A stretch of 64,000 nucleotides of DNA from Brachycybe producta (taxonomy: Eukaryota > Arthropoda > Diplopoda > Playtdesmida > Andrognathidae). The DNA lies in contig JAUPFP010000029.1 of assembly GCA_036925085.1 (NCBI GenBank), forward strand, positions 3,075,210-3,139,209, given 5' to 3'. The translations under genes and the position numbers were made by a program. Below are positions 1-12,107 of the stretch, in pieces. The number at the start of each line of letters is the position of its first letter. Position 1 is the first letter of the stretch. The notes under the pieces are model-generated. The model saw nothing but the letters and a program-made list of their open reading frames with translations, was not told the DNA's origin and made no database searches.

Positions 1-649
1 GAATTTACTGGGTTTAGAAAGTTTGTTAGAAAATCATGAAGAATAAAATAATTAAGTAAAATTGACTTTTATTTTAAATTTGACTGTTCGTCATCTACAT
101 TAGTTTTTTTTTTAACTGCAAAAAAAAAGTTGTTATAAAAAGTCAAATTTGTCTCTTCTACAATGAGATTTTTTTGAAAAATATTCGTCCATGAAATTTT
201 ACGTTATTTCTAGTAAACTTGAAAATTCTTCAAAGAAAAAATCACTTCTGATGAGTTAGATAACCTGAAGCCTGGGTAAAACGATGAATTTTATTTACGG
301 GCTTATTCGTGACAAAATTTTTAAGATATTTCACAAAATATTTTATGATGGTTCCAGTGAGAGATTACAACGAGAGATTTTTTTTCTTCCATATATTTAA
401 ATGTTTAGACTTTTTTTTAGAATATTATTACAACCTTATTATAGCCTCTTTGCGTGGGAATCATAAATCCACAAAAAAATAAGTGATGTATTTTTCTTTT
501 AAATTTCAATTCTAGTATTTTTGGTGAAATTTTTCAATTTGAATGTTTTATTCAAATTGAAAAATTTTATACGCTCGTATATAAATTATATTTTCAGTTT
601 ATTTTTCATAGTGAGTTTATAGAAAACAACGTTAATTTGGTTTTTAGGA
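1..649. other. AT-rich DNA, no gene seen
   Basis: A/T runs and no coding or RNA signature. Confidence 0.6.
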
Positions 650-905
650 ACAAAATTAAGGGAAACTTGAAAGTGTTTTAGAAACTAGAAGGGTGTAGTT
701 CAATCACTTAAGAATATTTTCATATTTTAAAATAAGCTTTTTATGTCAATTTAAAAATGACCCAACTTTTAGTAACCTGTGATATTTTTTAATCATTGTC
801 TATTAAAAAAAGTTTATTTTGAAAGACATCAACAGGAAAGTATATTAAATGAATCAGTTACCCGTTCTAGTTTGTAACAAACTTTCAATTTGTCATTAGT
901 TGTTC
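650..905. repeat. Palindromic TTAA-type repeat family, copy
   Basis: Left half TGTTTTAGAAACTAGAAGGG...AATCACTTAAGAATATTTTC; right half AAAAAAAGTTTATTTTGAAA...GTTACCCGTTCTAGTTTGTAAC. The halves are inverted copies of each other around an AATGACCCAAC-type centre. Confidence 0.65.
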
Positions 906-1261
906 ATCCTTAAACGCAGAATAACTAGAAGTTCGAGGAGAATCACATCTTCATAAAGAAAAAATTCTTAAGATGAAATAACATAAATTTTCTTTATTAA
1001 AAAAAATTAAAGGCAGCCATTGATACAATTGATTTTTATAGAAGATATGAATATTAATATATTTTAGTTTATGGCTTAGTTGAACGGTAAAATCATAAAT
1101 AATTTAAAGTTTTAATACTGTATAATATGAAATATATAAATTTCTTATTATTTCTACTTGTTTCATATTTAATTAATTTTTTTCTGAAAAGATTCAAATT
1201 TTATATAAGCTTAAGAAATATTCGTCAATTTGTCATTTGTAGTACATCGTATTTGACAATA

Positions 1262-1650
1262 ATCGCTCTCTCTCTCTCTCTCTCACACACTTTTCTATAT
1301 GCATGTATATATTTCTCTATTTCTCTCCCTCCCTCTCCCTCCTTCTCCCTCTCTCTCTTTCTGTCTCTCTTTCTCTTTCTCCCTCCCTCTCTTTCTCTCT
1401 CCCTCCCTCTCTCTCTCTTTCCCTCCCTCTCTCTTTCTCTGTCTCTCTTTCTCCCTCCCTCCCTCCCTCTCTCTCTCTTTCTCCCTCTCTCTCCTTCCCT
1501 CTCTTTCTCCCTCTCTCTCCTTCCGTCTCTCTTTCTCTCTCTCTTTCTCTTTCTCCCTCTCTCCTTCCCTCTCTCTCTCTCTCTCTCTCTCTCCCCCATC
1601 TCCCTCTCTTTCTCTCTCTCTTTCCCTCATCTCCCTCTCTCTCACACTTT
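1262..1650. repeat. Polypyrimidine tract (CT/CCT/CTTT microsatellite)
   Basis: From about 1316 to 1642 the plus strand is nearly all C and T, built from shifting CTCT, CCCTCC and CTTTCT units with only a few G or A. All three frames are open on both strands because of composition, so the open frames here are not genes. Such tracts can form triplex (H-) DNA. Confidence 0.95.
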
Positions 1651-1664
1651 TTTTTAATTTGAAT

Positions 1665-1800
1665 TTGAAAAAATACTCTGTAAGCAGCCATAAAGGCCTA
1701 TGTCAGAGGGACAAGAGTCCAAGTGCAGCATAGAGAATGCATTGTCAAAACCAGAAAATATAAAACCCCATTGATACAAACCCAACAACAATTTCAATAA
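1665..1800 (-). mobile_element. Short 3' UTR piece of the same non-LTR family
   Basis: On the plus strand this reads ATACTCTGTAAGCAGCCATA, then AAGGCCTATGTCAGAGGGAC and AGTCCAAGTGCAGCAT, matching the minus-strand tail and UTR at 10440-10510. Only the terminal part is present. Confidence 0.5.
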
Positions 1801-2386
1801 TTTTTTTTATTATGCTGCAAATTTATACAGTATTTCTCTCTCTCTCGTCTGTCTCTCCCTCTCTTTTTATTTTTTAATTTTTCCTTGGATTTTGAAGCTA
1901 CTGTAAAAGACAAACATACTTCATCATTTGTGAATTTTTATATTGCTTTATTTTTATATATATGTGTTGAGTTCGCAAATAACCTACGCTTTTCGACCAC
2001 AAGACATTATTCTGATTGAAGTTTGTTTTGGTTCACATCCAACTTTTACTGTTTGTATATTATTTGAGTGGAATGAAAACCGTGTTTTGTTTGCATTTGG
2101 TGGGTGAGAAGTAGTTTTATCTTTAATGAACACTTAAAGGGTCATCTTGGTGAGACAGAAATAACTTGAATGTATCATCAGGAGGATGCAGTTTTTATGA
2201 AATTTCATCTTTCTTGAGCAAATAATATAGTAAAACTGCAAAACTTGGTGGCTCACAACTTTTTTTAAGTGTGGCTGCTATAGTATGTGGGTGGGTCCTT
2301 CTTTATCTGAGCCACAAATATTATTTTTTGGCAAAGATGTAAGGTCTACCAAAGCATCACAATCGAACTCAGTTATAAGTTATAAT
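1801..2386. other. AT-rich DNA, no gene seen
   Basis: A short CT run at 1834-1862; otherwise nothing recognised. Confidence 0.6.
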
Positions 2387-2691
2387 CAGGACTCGGATTT
2401 TTATGCAATATCGAGCACATGTTTCTCAATTTGTGGCACAAGAGCCAACTGTGAAGTAACAATTCTGTTTAGATCATCAACCCAACATTTATGGTTTTTT
2501 TTTAAATCAAAAACAATGGTTAAAGACTAGAACTATTTAGTTGACAACTGATAGTAACCAAATATTTAGTCAACTTAACCAGCCCTTTTGATTAGGAAAA
2601 GCATAATTTCAGTTGCTCTAATGGAAGATGTTAATATAAATTTTAAAAATGAGAAACATTTATTTGATATTGCATAAAAATCCGAGCTCTA
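2387..2691. mobile_element. hAT-type MITE, copy 1
   Basis: Ends CAGGACTCGGATTTTTATGC and its reverse complement ...AAAAATCCGAGCTCTA. The arms extend about 75 bp (TGTTTCTCAATTTGTGGC, then CAACTGTGAAGTAA). Flanks GTTATAAT and GTTATTAC agree in the first five bases, a worn 8-bp duplication. A small open frame over it is accidental. Confidence 0.7.
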
Positions 2692-2699
2692 GTTATTAC

Positions 2700-3290
2700 A
2701 TTATGTTTGGTATATGCTTTGTGTTAATAGAAAATAAACTGTAAAAGTTAAATATAAAAACCATATAGATTTGACCAGAGCATTAAACAGAAGACATTTT
2801 TCCTGCCCCAATATCCATGGTGTTTTATATAGAAATTTCTTGTTAGTAATTTTGATTTTTATGGTTGGAGACATTTGAATTGGCCCTAATGTTGGCGATC
2901 ACGTTAAAATGTTTTCGCTGCCAATGTCATTTTATTGGGGTTTTTTTTTTACACTTTCGCTGACAAATCTTGTTAAATATAACAAGAGCTTATACAATTT
3001 CTACGTGTTACAATTGGGCATCTGGACATATGGTATTATTTTTAGTTGTATGTGTTTGAGGTATTGTTTTCCAAAGTGTACTGACGTTTTTTTATAATTA
3101 GTTTAGTTGTGTTGTTGGACATCTTTATAGAAGTTACTTATTTCTAGTGTACATATTGCACTAAAGTAAATAATACAACACGATAAATACTGTAATTTTG
3201 TTACGTAATTATTTACACAATATACTAGAAACAACCATGTGAACAAAAATCCGATCTGAGAAGATCATTCAGGAGCTGAGGAGCAACACT
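2700..3290. other. AT-rich DNA, no gene seen
   Basis: Short open frames only, none with recognisable composition. Confidence 0.6.
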
Positions 3291-3294
3291 AAGT

Positions 3295-3460
3295 AGAAAT
3301 TAAGTGTGTTCGAAATTAGAACCAGGGGCAGCTGAATCAGTTAATAATTTTCACGTTAATATATTTTAAAATAAACTACTTATAGACAGAAATTTAAAAA
3401 AAAAATATTGCCTGCTGAATGTTGGGTCATTTTCAAATGTGTCATAAAAAGCTTATTGGA
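3295..3460. repeat. Palindromic repeat family, left half and centre
   Basis: CAGCTGAATCAGTTAATAAT, then AAAATAAACTACTTATAG, GCCTGCTGAATGTTGGGTCA and CATAAAAAGCTTATT match the family; the right half is cut off at the palindromic module starting at 3474. Confidence 0.6.
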
Positions 3461-4640
3461 CCTTCCTTTTTGACCTCCATTGCTCTAAAGAGCAATGGAG
3501 GTATATAGGATCATGCAAGAAAAGGGGAAAAAAAAGGATGTCTGTGTGTGTGTATGTATGTGTGTGTGTGTGTCCGGAACCCGATTTAGTTCCTCGAACA
3601 ACTCAAGAACGAAATGAGATAAAGACATGTAGTATTTTTTATTTGATTCCGTGGGTCAATATGAAGCTCCTGACAAAAAATTAGAAAATTTTACCCAGGG
3701 GTTATTTTTTTATGATTTTTTTAGAAACAAATTTTGAGTTTTTGGTCATAATTTTTAGTGGGTCGAACAACTCGAAAACGGGGCCACCTACAATAAAATG
3801 TCATCAGACTTAAAATGATGTAAACATTCTGACGATGAAACTGGAAAAAAATTGGAATTTTAGAGCGATTCGATATATAAAATTTCGATTTTTTAAAAAC
3901 GTAATTTTTTTTTCAAAAAATCGAGATTCTTCCTCTTTCCAGTTGTAGCATTCGAAAGGGGGGACTTTTCTATTATTTAGGAGGGGTGTTCCTTTTTATG
4001 TTCTGTTATTATTTTTGTATATTAGAATACATGTGATGTATTTTCATTTTAAACCCATATTATTACAAATGAATGACGCATGCGCATCATATGTAACTAT
4101 GTCATGTACATGAGTACATACATGTGTGATTATCTATATACATATGCGCACACGTGTGTACATGTGCGTACACATGCGCACACGTGTGTACATGTGCGTA
4201 CACATGCGCACACGTGTGTACATGTGCGTACACATGCGCACACGTGTGTACATGTGCGTACACACATGCGCACACATGTGTACATGTGCGTACACATGAG
4301 CACACGTGTGTACATGTGCGTACACATGCGCACACGTGTGTACATGTGCGTACACATGCGCACAAGTGTGTACATGTGCGTACACATGCGCACAATGAAA
4401 AAAAGTTGGTTATTTGATATATGAAAGCATATATTAAAGCAATGGAGGTCTATAGGGTTCCTTGAATCCCTTGTTCTCTTTAGAGAATTGTGAAAGTCTT
4501 ATAGAATTATGTAGGAAAAGATTCAAAAAAAGAATGTCTGTCTGTCTGTCTGTATGTATGGTATGTCTGGATACCTGAGTTTTGTGGGTCAAGGAAGGTT
4601 ATTCAAAGCAAAATATTATAACTGCAAATTAATCAGGAAA
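3460..4640. repeat. Repeat region with two GCAATGGAGGT-microsatellite modules
   Basis: At 3474-3501 there is a perfect palindrome (CCTCCATTGCTCT, AA, AGAGCAATGGAGG). A module GCAATGGAGGTATATAGG...GAATGTCTGT(N) starts there and recurs at about 4439-4560, again followed by TGTCTGTCTG/TGTATG repeats. Between them CTCGAACAACTC occurs twice (about 3592 and 3763), then the minisatellite. Probably a decayed transposable element; class unknown. Confidence 0.5.
4141..4393. repeat. 30-bp minisatellite, about 8 copies, self-complementary unit
   Basis: A 30-bp unit containing CACATGCGCACACGTGTGTA and then CATGTGCGTA repeats about eight times with few changes (one copy has a 2-bp insertion and there are single substitutions). 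The unit is made of alternating purine/pyrimidine and is nearly its own reverse complement. It is flanked by related GTGTGT/TGTATG runs. Confidence 0.95.
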
Positions 4641-4644
4641 GTGA

Positions 4645-5600
4645 ACCAAAAAGATTATGAAAAGTTAGAAAACTGAACTAAAAATGGTTAATGATGAAAA
4701 TTCAGGCAAAAAAATGGATTATTTGATTTTTTGGTAGAAACGAAATGGGTATGTTTCACCGAAATCGGAAATTTAAATGTTGTCAAGCTTTTATACTCCA
4801 TGTAGTTCTAATGGTTTTTTTTTCTCTCATAATCTCTATTTGTAATAATTTTTTAAATTTTGGCATATATTTTTGTGACATTGTTGTGACTTGGTAAAAG
4901 TGAAAAGCACACATTGTATGTGGGGATAGCATTTAGAATTTCTCTATTATTAGTTCTTGTAAAGCTTAGTAATATTTTCTCGGACACAATAAGACTTTAA
5001 TAGCTACATTTTTGTAATTTAGTTGCCTATAATGTTGGCTTTTGGTTTGTCTGTAATATAGTTATTTAACGGTTTGTGTTCTGAATGGAAAAAACCTTTA
5101 TGGTCTCAAAAGCTTCTCTGGCTTTGCGTAACGCCAATAATAAACATTCATTGAAAATAAATATTGGTGTTTATTTTTGGACCACATTGGTTATTTGATT
5201 CAATGAGATTATCTTTTTTTGCTCTGAACTTAATGCTTTTCAAATTTTGTTCTTCCATATTTTTATTTAACAAAAAGAAACACAGGGAAAAAAAAACGGC
5301 CACAATTTCTTGTATCAATAGCCTACAGATAATAAGTGACTTTGAAGTAGAATTACACAAATATTTTATGATCAATAATGGTATCTAAAGAATTACATTA
5401 GGAAAAAATGAAAAAGTATGGTTTGTGAATTGAATTTGTGCAAATAACCTCTTTTGTATATGTATTTTAAGACAGTTTGTCACTCACTATACAATAGTTT
5501 TTGAGTGGCTTACTGGCCCTTGTTTGTAATTCAGATTTTGGTTTTTTTTTACTTTGGTAAGAAGTTGAGAGAAGGGGAAACATGGAAGATCAATAAAATA
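4645..5600. other. AT-rich DNA, no gene seen
   Basis: Nothing recognised; open frames near 5150-5390 overlap on both strands and look accidental. Confidence 0.6.
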
Positions 5601-5604
5601 GTCC

Positions 5605-6105
5605 ATTTCTATTTTCTTTTGACCTGAAACTTTTTTTCTTTACGGCGGGTACCCCCACACACTTGTGAGTGTTTTTCATGGATCTTACAGCCAAAATAAA
5701 AAAAGCAAATATTTTGCAGAATCCCTAGTTAATGTACAAAATGACCAGTTTAGTATAAAATCGAAAACAATTGATTTAGCAGTTTTTTTTTGTGAATGAC
5801 TTGAGGCTTTTGGTACAAACGATCAATTGTCTGACCCTGTTTAATCCTGGCTTATTAATCATGGTTTGTCTAGTCTATTGTCTTTTGACCTGAAACTTTT
5901 CATGAAAAGGTACAACGCACTTGTGAGTGTTATAGGCAAAGTGAAAAAAACCAAACCTTCTGTAGAATCTCTGGTCAATGTATAAAATGACCCAATTGAT
6001 TTTGCAGTTTTTGGCAATGATTACAGAATGCCTAAGGCTTGATACAAACGATCAATTGTGACCTATTAATCCTGACTTGTTAATCTTGGATTGTCTCTTA
6101 AAATT
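5605..6105. repeat. Diverged tandem pair, about 250-270 bp each
   Basis: Both halves begin with CTTTTGACCTGAAACTTTT, pass CACTTGTGAGTGTT, a GCAGAATC/GTAGAATC block, AAAATGACC and end with ACAAACGATCAATTGT followed by TTAATCCTG and a TTGTCT-like end. Copy 1 is about 5617-5870, copy 2 about 5878-6105. A partial third piece (GACGATCAATTCTGGTTTGT) is at about 9988. Confidence 0.6.
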
Positions 6106-6439
6106 GCCACAGGCCCTTTTAAAACCATTTTATGTTTATTTTTGTTTGGGTTTCCTTTTAAAATTGTATGTTGACAAAAACACTAGTTGCTCATGTTCCC
6201 GTCAATTACAATTATTCTCTAAAACTGAAGTGAATTTCTGACCAAGGAGCTCGTTCAAGCCAAGATTTGAAGAGATATATCCCCATCACATGTACAATTA
6301 ATTTTTGCCTTGATGAAAAGCCTGAATTTGACAAGATGTGGCCTGTACCCATTTTAAATTGGCTAGATAAACTAGGTAATGTCGTCAAGAAAGTATTCCG
6401 AGTAAAACTTTTAAGCTTAAGCTGTGTGTAGATGCCATT

Positions 6440-6690
6440 TTTTTTTTAGAAATTCAAAATGTATTCTTGAAACTAGAATTGTAACACAATTTTGTCATAA
6501 TGTTTTCATAATAGGCCTTCTTTTAAGAAAATTTTAATTTACACTTTACGTTCCAGTGATCAATTTTTAAAGTAAAAACTAAAATTGTCTTTTTGAAACT
6601 TGTCATAAAAAATTTATTTTCAAACATATATTGTCATTAAAAAATACTATAACCAACTTCTTTTACCAGTACTCTTCTAGTATCAAATTA
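6440..6690. repeat. Palindromic repeat family, diverged copy
   Basis: CTTGAAACTAGAATTGTAAC, TGTCATAAAAAATTTATTTT and ACTCTTCTAGTATCAAA mark left arm, centre and right arm. Confidence 0.5.
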
Positions 6691-6950
6691 GTCACTCTAG
6701 GAAAATCAGGGAGATTTTTCCTAGGACAAGATTTATATTATTGGTCTTTTTTTTCTCTCCTTAGAGTTATAAGACAATGGAACTCTTCCTGAGGAAGAAG
6801 TGGTGAATGGGGATAAATTTGTTTTGTGGGATTGACAATTGTATATTCATTTTGTTTTTAATGCTGCATGTGGACTTTTATGTCCCTCTGCCATAGGCCT
6901 ATTTGGCTGCTAGCAGAGTACTAATTGTAATTGTAATAGTCTTTTGAATT
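6690..6950 (+). mobile_element. Non-LTR retrotransposon 3' end fragment
   Basis: This stretch matches, in the opposite orientation, the fragment at 10435-10780. It includes GTTATAAGACAATGGAACTC (the Q-W-N-S motif of a reverse-transcriptase ORF C-terminus), the 3' UTR text TTTATGTCCCTCTGCCATAG and ends in repeats of AATTGTAATTGTAAT, a tail typical of CR1/L2-like LINEs. Truncated at the 5' end and not coding. Confidence 0.6.
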
Positions 6951-6954
6951 ATTT

Positions 6955-8460
6955 TTGCAAAAGTTACTTCTGAATAGTTAAGACCTTAATCTGTATTTCA
7001 ATATAAAACAGTTTTTACTCTTGTTTTATACATTATTACATATAACAACATTATCTAGATTTTTTTGCTGTTTTCGGCATTGTGCGTATTGCTTAAAATT
7101 AAAAAACAACAACTAATAATTACATAATTACTATCGAATTGATGAATTTCTACGTTGACTAGTGATTCTGTAGAGTGTATTTTGTAGAATACTTGATTTT
7201 ACAATTTGTTTTAAAAATTCTTTCATTGCCTAATGAATTTCACAAATTTATTGCAGGGATTGGTCATTTTGAGAAAATTGCTTAGTAATTGTTCAGAATA
7301 ACTGATTTTTCACTTTGGCTGTCCCATGTAAGATGTAATGGTATTATACAGTAAGAAAGGAAAAGTCCAGTATATATTATTTAACTTTTTTTTACTTTCT
7401 ATATAACTTTTAAGTAAAAGTGTTGCTTGGAAGTTCTATTACATTTTGATATTGCTGAGGACTTTTATGTGTTCACTTCTTTCTTCCTCCTTCCTTTTCA
7501 TTCTTGTCTCTCTTTTTTTTTCCTTCTGCCCAAGTTGTATTGTATGTGAACCACTTACTTGTCAGCAAATTCAGCCAAGTGACACATTCTACTTCAATAT
7601 TCTGAAATCTTTTTTAGATTCTGTCAACTCAGTTCGCAAGATTTCGGAAGGTTTTTTTTTGGGGGGGGGGGGGGTACAGTATATTTTTAGTGAAAGGAAT
7701 ATAATTACTTGGGCTTAGTTGTGTTTTTTTTTTCCTTTCTCTTTCTTTTAAAGAATTTTCATTTATAAATTTTCAAGAAAAAAAAATAATATAGAGAAGG
7801 ACTCCATTCTTAATGTGGTTTATATGAGAGAGATATATACTTTATTGTACACATAACTAATGCACTATTTAGTTTTTGTGGCCTTTAATAATCCGCTCTC
7901 TCTCAATCATCAAATTTTATAAACATGCGTAGGATGATGAAAAATAGCTTTCAAGTAGTTGATATTTTCTCATTGGAAAAAGTTATTCTTATGGTAGATT
8001 TTTTTTTATTCACATATCTAAAACTAATAGAGATTGGGACCCATATGTTTTTTGGGGGGGTTTAAAGTGGATTTCCAACATCTAAAAGCACTCTTTTTCT
8101 GGTGGATTTTAATATATTAAGGGGAAAAAGTAAATTTCAAGAGTCAAAATTTATCAATAATGTTATCCGTTTATTTTTATAATGATTGACAAGTCGATTG
8201 TCAATTTTTGATATTTTTGTTTTGGTATTTTTTTAACTTGATAAAAATTTGTGGCTTGCAATTTGACGTTTTTATTGATTTAAAAATTATCTAGTTTTTT
8301 TTTTAACAATAACAAAAAGTGGCATAAATTTAGTAGAAAACTTCAGTTTCTCTTTTCTGTAAGTAAGAAAAAATCAAACCAAAGAACCTTAAAATGATTA
8401 ATTAATGAATTATTTTAAAGTTTTTATTTTGAAACATACAAAATAAAAGACATTTTAAAA
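6955..8460. other. AT-rich DNA with a T-run/G-run junction, no gene seen
   Basis: A dispersed GCATTGTGCGTATTGCTTAA-type block at about 7077-7330 also occurs near 24790 and 53510. A poly(T)-poly(G) junction lies at about 7652-7673. Confidence 0.5.
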
Positions 8461-8463
8461 ATA

Positions 8464-8530
8464 TTTTTAATTTTTTTGAAGAAATAAATTTAGATCGAAA
8501 TTTGAAAAATATTATATATATATAAGCCAG

Positions 8531-8566
<36 letters not shown>

Positions 8567-9158
8567 TTAACGCTGTACAAACCTTGAAGCACGTCGGAAT
8601 TTATATAAGTTTGAATAAATGAACCGCTTTTTTTCTCAACTATATGTTGCACACTCCCCATCCAAGAACCACATGATATTAAATTGGAGAGGGGAAAAGG
8701 TTGGAAAGTGTAGAAGGGGGAGAGAGAGAGAGAAACGTGGAGGGGGAAAAAGTGGGAGGGGTGACTGAAATTGAAATGAAAGAAGTAACAAAGGAACAAA
8801 CGACGCGCATGCGCACACCAGAGAAAATGAAAAAAACATTTTCTCTTTCAAATATAAAAAGGGGAGGGGATAATAGTAGCAAAATTAAACTACAGTTTAT
8901 CACAGGCAATTGTGCCCAGCATTAGAATTTCTTTTACTCAGCCCTTTTATGAACGTCATCAATTTCTAATTGGTTTGTTACTTGGTCTGACGTCATAAAA
9001 GGGCGGAGGAAAAGAAATTCTAATGCTGGGCACAATTGCCTGTGAATTTTGCTCCCGTCATTTATGACGGGTTACCCCACTAGTGCGTTAATATAAGTTA
9101 CCACATATTTTTTCAAATTTCGATCTAAACTTATTTCTTAAAAAATTAAAAAAATTTA
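8464..9158. mobile_element. Nested inverted-repeat (foldback/MITE-like) element
   Basis: Outer arms: 8464-8512 and 9103-9158 match as reverse complements over about 48 bp (core TTTAGATCGAAATTTGAAAAA). Inner arms: 8899-8958 and 8988-9045 match over about 58 bp (core CAGGCAATTGTGCCCAGCAT) around a 29-bp centre. TTAACGC next to the outer arms is also kept on both sides, the left copy being pushed away by a (GT)n run (8532-8563). No transposase is present. Confidence 0.75.
8532..8563. repeat. (GT)n microsatellite
   Basis: About 16 GT units inside the nested inverted-repeat element; it separates the outer left arm from the TTAACGC block. Confidence 0.95.
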
Positions 9159-9159
9159 A

Positions 9160-10429
9160 AGTTGGGTTATTTATTTACCAGTCATCTTTAAGATAAATTA
9201 ATTTGTGTAATGTTTATAAATTACTTAATTTATATGCTGTTTATATATTTAAACGGTTTTAACAACAAATCTCGTTAATTGAATTTTAAAGATTTCAAAC
9301 ATGAACATAAAATCTGAGACCTTAATAATAAAAAAAATCAGGACCGTTAAATTTTATGGATTGGAATGAAAATATTGCAATATGGGGTATAGGGCCTAAA
9401 TACCAAATTAAAAATTTAAATTTATATTTTCTTGCATAAGATTTCAATCAGATGTTTTTCTATTTGAATAATTGTAACTAGAATAATAATAACGACAATG
9501 TTTAACATAGTATAATTACAAAATATACAAATTATAATTTATTATTCTAGTTGAATCTTTTACTGAATACTAATTGCGAAGAAAATGTAAATTTTTAATT
9601 TTGTATTTAGGCTTATTTAATTTTTTTTTTTTTTGCAATGTTTTTTTTTATGCCGAAACCATCCAATTTAAGATCCTCATTTTCTTTTGACTTTTCAAAA
9701 AGTATAGATTTTACGCTTATGTTAGCATGTAGAAATTGGAATAGAATATTTACTTAACGATGTTGCATTTTGTCCATATCTTGAAGGCATAGAATTTCCA
9801 CTTTGTTCACTTTTTTATGTGAAATTGAACAATGAAGGGGGGAACACAAGACTTAAACTAAAAATGGGAATAAATTTGCTTCTAAAGTTTCAATCAACAA
9901 CGGTTTCTCATTTTGTTTTTTTCTTTAAATTATATGTAGGGCCCCCTACATGTTGAAAGTTTTAACTTTTTTCATAAAACAGGGTACGGACGATCAATTC
10001 TGGTTTGTCAATCATGGCTTGACTTTTTCATTTGAAATTGTATTTCGAAAGAACTTTTTTTTAAAATTAATTGTTCATGTTTTCATCATTATGTAAGCAT
10101 TATAATTTGAACAAATGCAAGCAGCCCACAGGTTCTTGTTCAATAGCACCCCTATAAATTCCCTAAATCAAAACCGTTCCCCAGCTGACATTTTTTTTTT
10201 TTTTAAGAATATTGAGGCTGAAGTCAGCTCTGCGAACTGGTAACTTGTTCCACCCACGTTTTCATAGAGTTTAGTTACACTTTCTGAGTAATTGTATTTT
10301 TCCCGGTAACAAACCTGGCTGCTCTGTGTCTCAAGTCCAGTCCCCAACATACATCATCCAGTTTTCTTCAGTTCAGTTAAAAAATTGACGTTGATGTCTG
10401 GGCTGAGCAGATCCTGCAATAATTACAAT
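9160..10429. other. AT-rich DNA, no gene seen
   Basis: A partial piece of the tandem repeat of 5605-6105 at about 9960-10050; otherwise nothing. Confidence 0.55.
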
Positions 10430-10785
10430 TACAAATACAAAAAGTACTCTGCTAGCAGCCAAATAGGCCTATGGCAGAGGGACATAAAAGTCCACATGCA
10501 GCATTAAGCATTATCAAACACATATATACATGCACATATCTAAAAAAAATGAATAGACAATTGTCAATCCCACAAAACAAAATTATCCCCATTCACCACT
10601 TCCTCAGGAAGAGAGTTCCATTGTCTTATAACTCGAGAGGAAAAAAGACCAATAATATGAATCTGTCACTAGACTGTGGTTTAGGACAATCACCACGTGT
10701 AATCTTCCAAAACAATTTCAAACTTAACTCTATTTTTGCTTTGAAAAAAGTCTGGATTGACAACCAGAATTGATTGTCAGTATCC
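10430..10785 (-). mobile_element. Non-LTR retrotransposon 3' end fragment with ORF C-terminus
   Basis: On the minus strand, RVIRQWNSLPEEVVNGDN can be read. R-x-W-NSLPEEVVN is the usual C-terminal motif of CR1/L2-type reverse-transcriptase ORFs. Then follow a 3' UTR (TCCCTCTGCCATAGGCC, GCTGCTAGCAGAGTAC) and a tail of TTGTAATTGTAATTATTG. Frameshifts upstream of the motif show it is decayed. Confidence 0.65.
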
Positions 10786-10789
10786 ATTT

Positions 10790-12100
10790 ATTTTGAGTAG
10801 CATATAATTTGAATGTTAGACATAAAAAAGGTTTTTTTTAGAAAAAAAAAATATTACAATTTAATTTGATTTCAATTTTTGATACTTGCTGTACATACAG
10901 TATGTAAGCAGACATTGCTCTTATTTCATGTTTAGTTTGATGGTAAGTTTACATAATAGGATTTCATTTTTTCTTCTCAACTGAAACTTTTGATGTAGAC
11001 TTTTTTTATTTTTTATGTTTAATAATCTGTAAATTATTATCGTGGTAATTTGTAAAAAAAAAATATTAGTTTTTGCTTCATTCATTCATTTATTTATTTT
11101 TAAAGATAATAATTTTTTTTTTTGAATCTCTTCTCGTATTTTTTTTATCTGATTATAATTTATTTATCTTTGAATTTGATGCAATACTGATTTATTTCCA
11201 TCTTTTTCTTTGAGTAAAAAAAAAAAGAAAATACTGTTAATATCATTTTTATGACAGTTAAAGAAATGATGTTAGATATAATTGAGTTACATTTAAATAA
11301 TATTGCATTAAAGTATTTGGATTGTTGCTTGAAAATCACTTCTCGTTTCATTAATTTTTCTTGATTTTCTGAGTCTGATATATAGGTCTGAAATGGCTTT
11401 ATTTTTTTTTTTTTTTTGCCTCTTCTATTTTTTGTCACTAATGTTGAATTTGCAAATTACATTATATACAAAATTAATGGCTCGAAGATTTTTCTTCCAT
11501 TTCTTTCTATATTGTCGATCTCAAGGGTGTATTTACTACCAAAACGGTTAAGAAATTTTTGTTTTGTTTGATTTATTGACTTGTGTCAATGGAAAATCAC
11601 CGCAGAATACATTTTTTCTCAAGTGACATTTATACAGTACATGTGTTGTTGCTGCTGCTGCTTCATTCTTTCACGGTTTTCGATTCTTATAAAGATTTTA
11701 GTTTTTTTTTTTTTACTTTTTGTCAAAAATCATCCACACAGAAATAGTCTTTATATAAGCAAACACATTTATTTTATTAAAACTTAAATCAGAAATATAT
11801 AAGAAATTTTTTTACCTAGAATACAGGTTGGATCACACATCCATAAAAACAAACAACAAACAAAAAATAGAAAAAGTTTCGGCTTTATTTAGCCTCAGTG
11901 TGTATAAAGCCTAGGTTCCACTTGGTTTCTAGTCACTGTAAACTAGTCATGCATGACGTTTTAAAAGCGCCTTCAACACTCAGGCTTATTGTTGAGTTTT
12001 TTTTATATATATGAAGGCTTTTATAAATGTCATGCTTGACTTGTGTACAGTGAAGTAGTAGCAAAATGGAACCTATATTGCTAATAGGACATAAGTTTGG
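10790..12100. other. AT-rich DNA, no gene seen
   Basis: Nothing recognised. Confidence 0.6.
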
Positions 12101-12107
12101 TTAATAG

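Noticed and set aside
1127..1733. Several long open frames on both strands
   Set aside because: They are Ser/Leu/Pro or Arg/Glu repeats read from the polypyrimidine tract in every frame.
2285..2530. 81-codon frame
   Set aside because: Overlaps the left arm of a hAT-type MITE and has no family match.
4080..4424. Open frames of Cys/His/Thr/Val repeats, or a CRISPR-like array
   Set aside because: The 30-bp unit is a contiguous minisatellite with no unique spacers; open in all frames because of the repeat length.
10471..10773. 100-codon plus-strand frame
   Set aside because: Antisense of a retrotransposon 3' end; the sense strand gives the NSLPEEVVN motif.
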